Positions 63,121-64,000 of a stretch of 64,000 nt of DNA are shown in pieces (position 1 is the stretch's first letter; each line of letters begins with the position of its first letter). The stretch comes from Chitinophaga sp. S165. Lineage in GTDB: Bacteria > Bacteroidota > Bacteroidia > Chitinophagales > Chitinophagaceae. The stretch spans positions 912,390-976,389 of the forward strand of contig NZ_QGTG01000001.1 in the NCBI RefSeq assembly GCF_003182155.1. The letters run 5' to 3'. Under the pieces are notes generated by a model. That model saw only the letters and a list, made by a program, of their open reading frames with translations. It ran no database searches and was not told the DNA's origin. The position numbers were made by a program, and so were the translations under genes.

Positions 63121-64000
63121 TTAGATCTTAATCCTGTAAACAGTATACGGTGAGGTTCGTTTATCAACGCCGTTATTATATTCAGGTTGTTTTTGTATCT
63201 GCGAGCAACTTACATACAGGTAGCCGTCAGCAATTGAATAACTGTCAGGCCATATCAGCCGGTCGTCCTGCACAATGGTCGTCATCTTCAGGCTTGAGTC
63301 CAGTTTCACCAACCGGTAACGTTGCAGATCGCCCAGGTAAAGGTTTCCTTTTTTGTCGAAGATCATTCCATCCGTAGTTGTAAAATGTCCCAGGTCTTCT
63401 ACCTTACTGCCCAGATCAGCATCAGTCATATTCCAGTCCCGCAGATATTCAGTTTTGATCCTGTAAAGCTTATCGTCAGAAAGAGGTTTGTAATACAACC
63501 ACTCACCGTCGGGTGTCAATGCGATACCGTCAGAATTAAATTTGGCAGGACGGCCATCTTTCATCAGTTCCCTGCCATCAATAATAAACTTATAGGCCGG
63601 GTCGGAAATGGTCGAATAATGCGCCTTTAATACCCGGCGCATTTGTCCGTCGGCAAGATTCACTACAATGAGCCCTCCACCTTTTGATTCCGTCAGATAC
63701 GCATACTGACGCGCCACATCGACCCTCACGTCATTCACATAAGAAGTATCTGCCACAATATTCACAAATGAATAGTTACGGGCGACGGTATTATTGGCCT
63801 TATCCATCTTCACCAGCTTTGCACCGTTCCCCTGGATAGTTTGCAGTTTGGGTGCCGCGGGGTCCAGTATCCATAGCTCACCGGCATCATCAAAGTAAAC
63901 AGACTGTACGCATACCCACTTATTCAGACCGGGCAAACCATGCTGCCATTGCTGCATATCGGTATTTGGATAAGGCGTTTTACCGGTCCTTCCCTCTGTT
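63121..64000 (-). CDS. MRJP/yellow-type beta-propeller protein (partial, 5' end outside the window)
   Basis: The frame is open to the right edge of the window, with TEGRTGKTPYPNTD before the first internal ATG, so about 293 residues are visible and the start is missing. The motif VCVQSVYFDDAGELWILDP and later FNSDGIALTPDGEWLYYKPL, DGMIFDKKGNLYLGDL are characteristic of bacterial major-royal-jelly/yellow-like proteins, related to SMP-30-type propellers. Such proteins are often secreted and some bind or rearrange small aromatic compounds. The reaction here is unknown. Confidence 0.82.
   Translation of the reverse strand, partial: TEGRTGKTPYPNTDMQQWQHGLPGLNKWVCVQSVYFDDAGELWILDPAAPKLQTIQGNGAKLVKMDKANNTVARNYSFVNIVADTSYVNDVRVDVARQYAYLTESKGGGLIVVNLADGQMRRVLKAHYSTISDPAYKFIIDGRELMKDGRPAKFNSDGIALTPDGEWLYYKPLSDDKLYRIKTEYLRDWNMTDADLGSKVEDLGHFTTTDGMIFDKKGNLYLGDLQRYRLVKLDSSLKMTTIVQDDRLIWPDSYSIADGYLYVSCSQIQKQPEYNNGVDKRTSPYTVYRIKI

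Noticed and set aside
1..64000. Transposases, integrases, phage genes, tRNA or rRNA genes
   Set aside because: Reading both strands gave no sequence with the expected motifs or folds.

Overview
The window looks like a chromosomal segment of a Bacteroidota bacterium of the Chitinophaga type. The support is a SusC/SusD pair, two type IX secretion (T9SS) C-terminal sorting domains, a Bacteroidota-type promoter (TTTG-N20-TAACTTTA), almost no Shine-Dalgarno sequences, and very large secreted RHS-like and SprB-like proteins. I see no rRNA, tRNA, phage, transposase or CRISPR array. All calls come from reading the sequence; no database search was run.

Layout. (1) 1-9808, leftward: four exported proteins, two of them giant (1854 and 1164 residues) and related to the RHS/SpvB type of secreted protein. 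(2) 10295-31516, rightward: a cobalamin riboswitch followed by about 19 genes for vitamin B12 synthesis. They cover a 2Fe-2S protein, two cobalt/nickel-type transporters, CbiX, the corrin-ring methylases and reductase (two of the methylases in fusion proteins), a ChlI/ChlD-type chelatase motor, the nucleotide-loop genes cobU/T/S/C, a PduO-type adenosyltransferase, a CobW GTPase and the large chelatase subunit CobN. The motor is split over two frames in a way that suggests programmed -1 frameshifting. A tandem repeat array interrupts the operon at 22975-23102. (3) 31517-33493, leftward: a membrane-inserted amidohydrolase whose stop codon abuts that of cobN.

(4) 33809-43098, rightward: the most unusual locus. 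It encodes a VioB/RebD-type ferritin-like protein, a protein resembling LodA/GoxA (cysteine tryptophylquinone oxidases), a radical SAM/SPASM enzyme of the QhpD/PeaB type and a LodB/QhpG-like flavoprotein, followed by a FtsX/MacB-type permease. These genes look like a quinone-cofactor maturation system that combines parts known from two separate enzyme families. (5) 43175-43615: a small SRPBCC protein. (6) 43785-53614, leftward: a glycan-utilisation locus (GH43, DUF3823, SusD, SusC) with a candidate membrane-bound one-component regulator upstream. (7) 53683-64000, leftward: a T9SS type B adhesin-like protein, a DUF5996 protein, a GH71/GH99-like multidomain enzyme with a T9SS tail, an uncharacterised acidic protein and a partial yellow/MRJP-type propeller protein.

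Non-coding structure includes two arrays of ACGT-containing repeats 28 kb apart that share the decamer CGGGAAACGT on opposite strands, a 98-bp nearly perfect palindrome at 62167-62264, a 21-bp-period triplet repeat at 62022-62083, and three intrinsic terminators.
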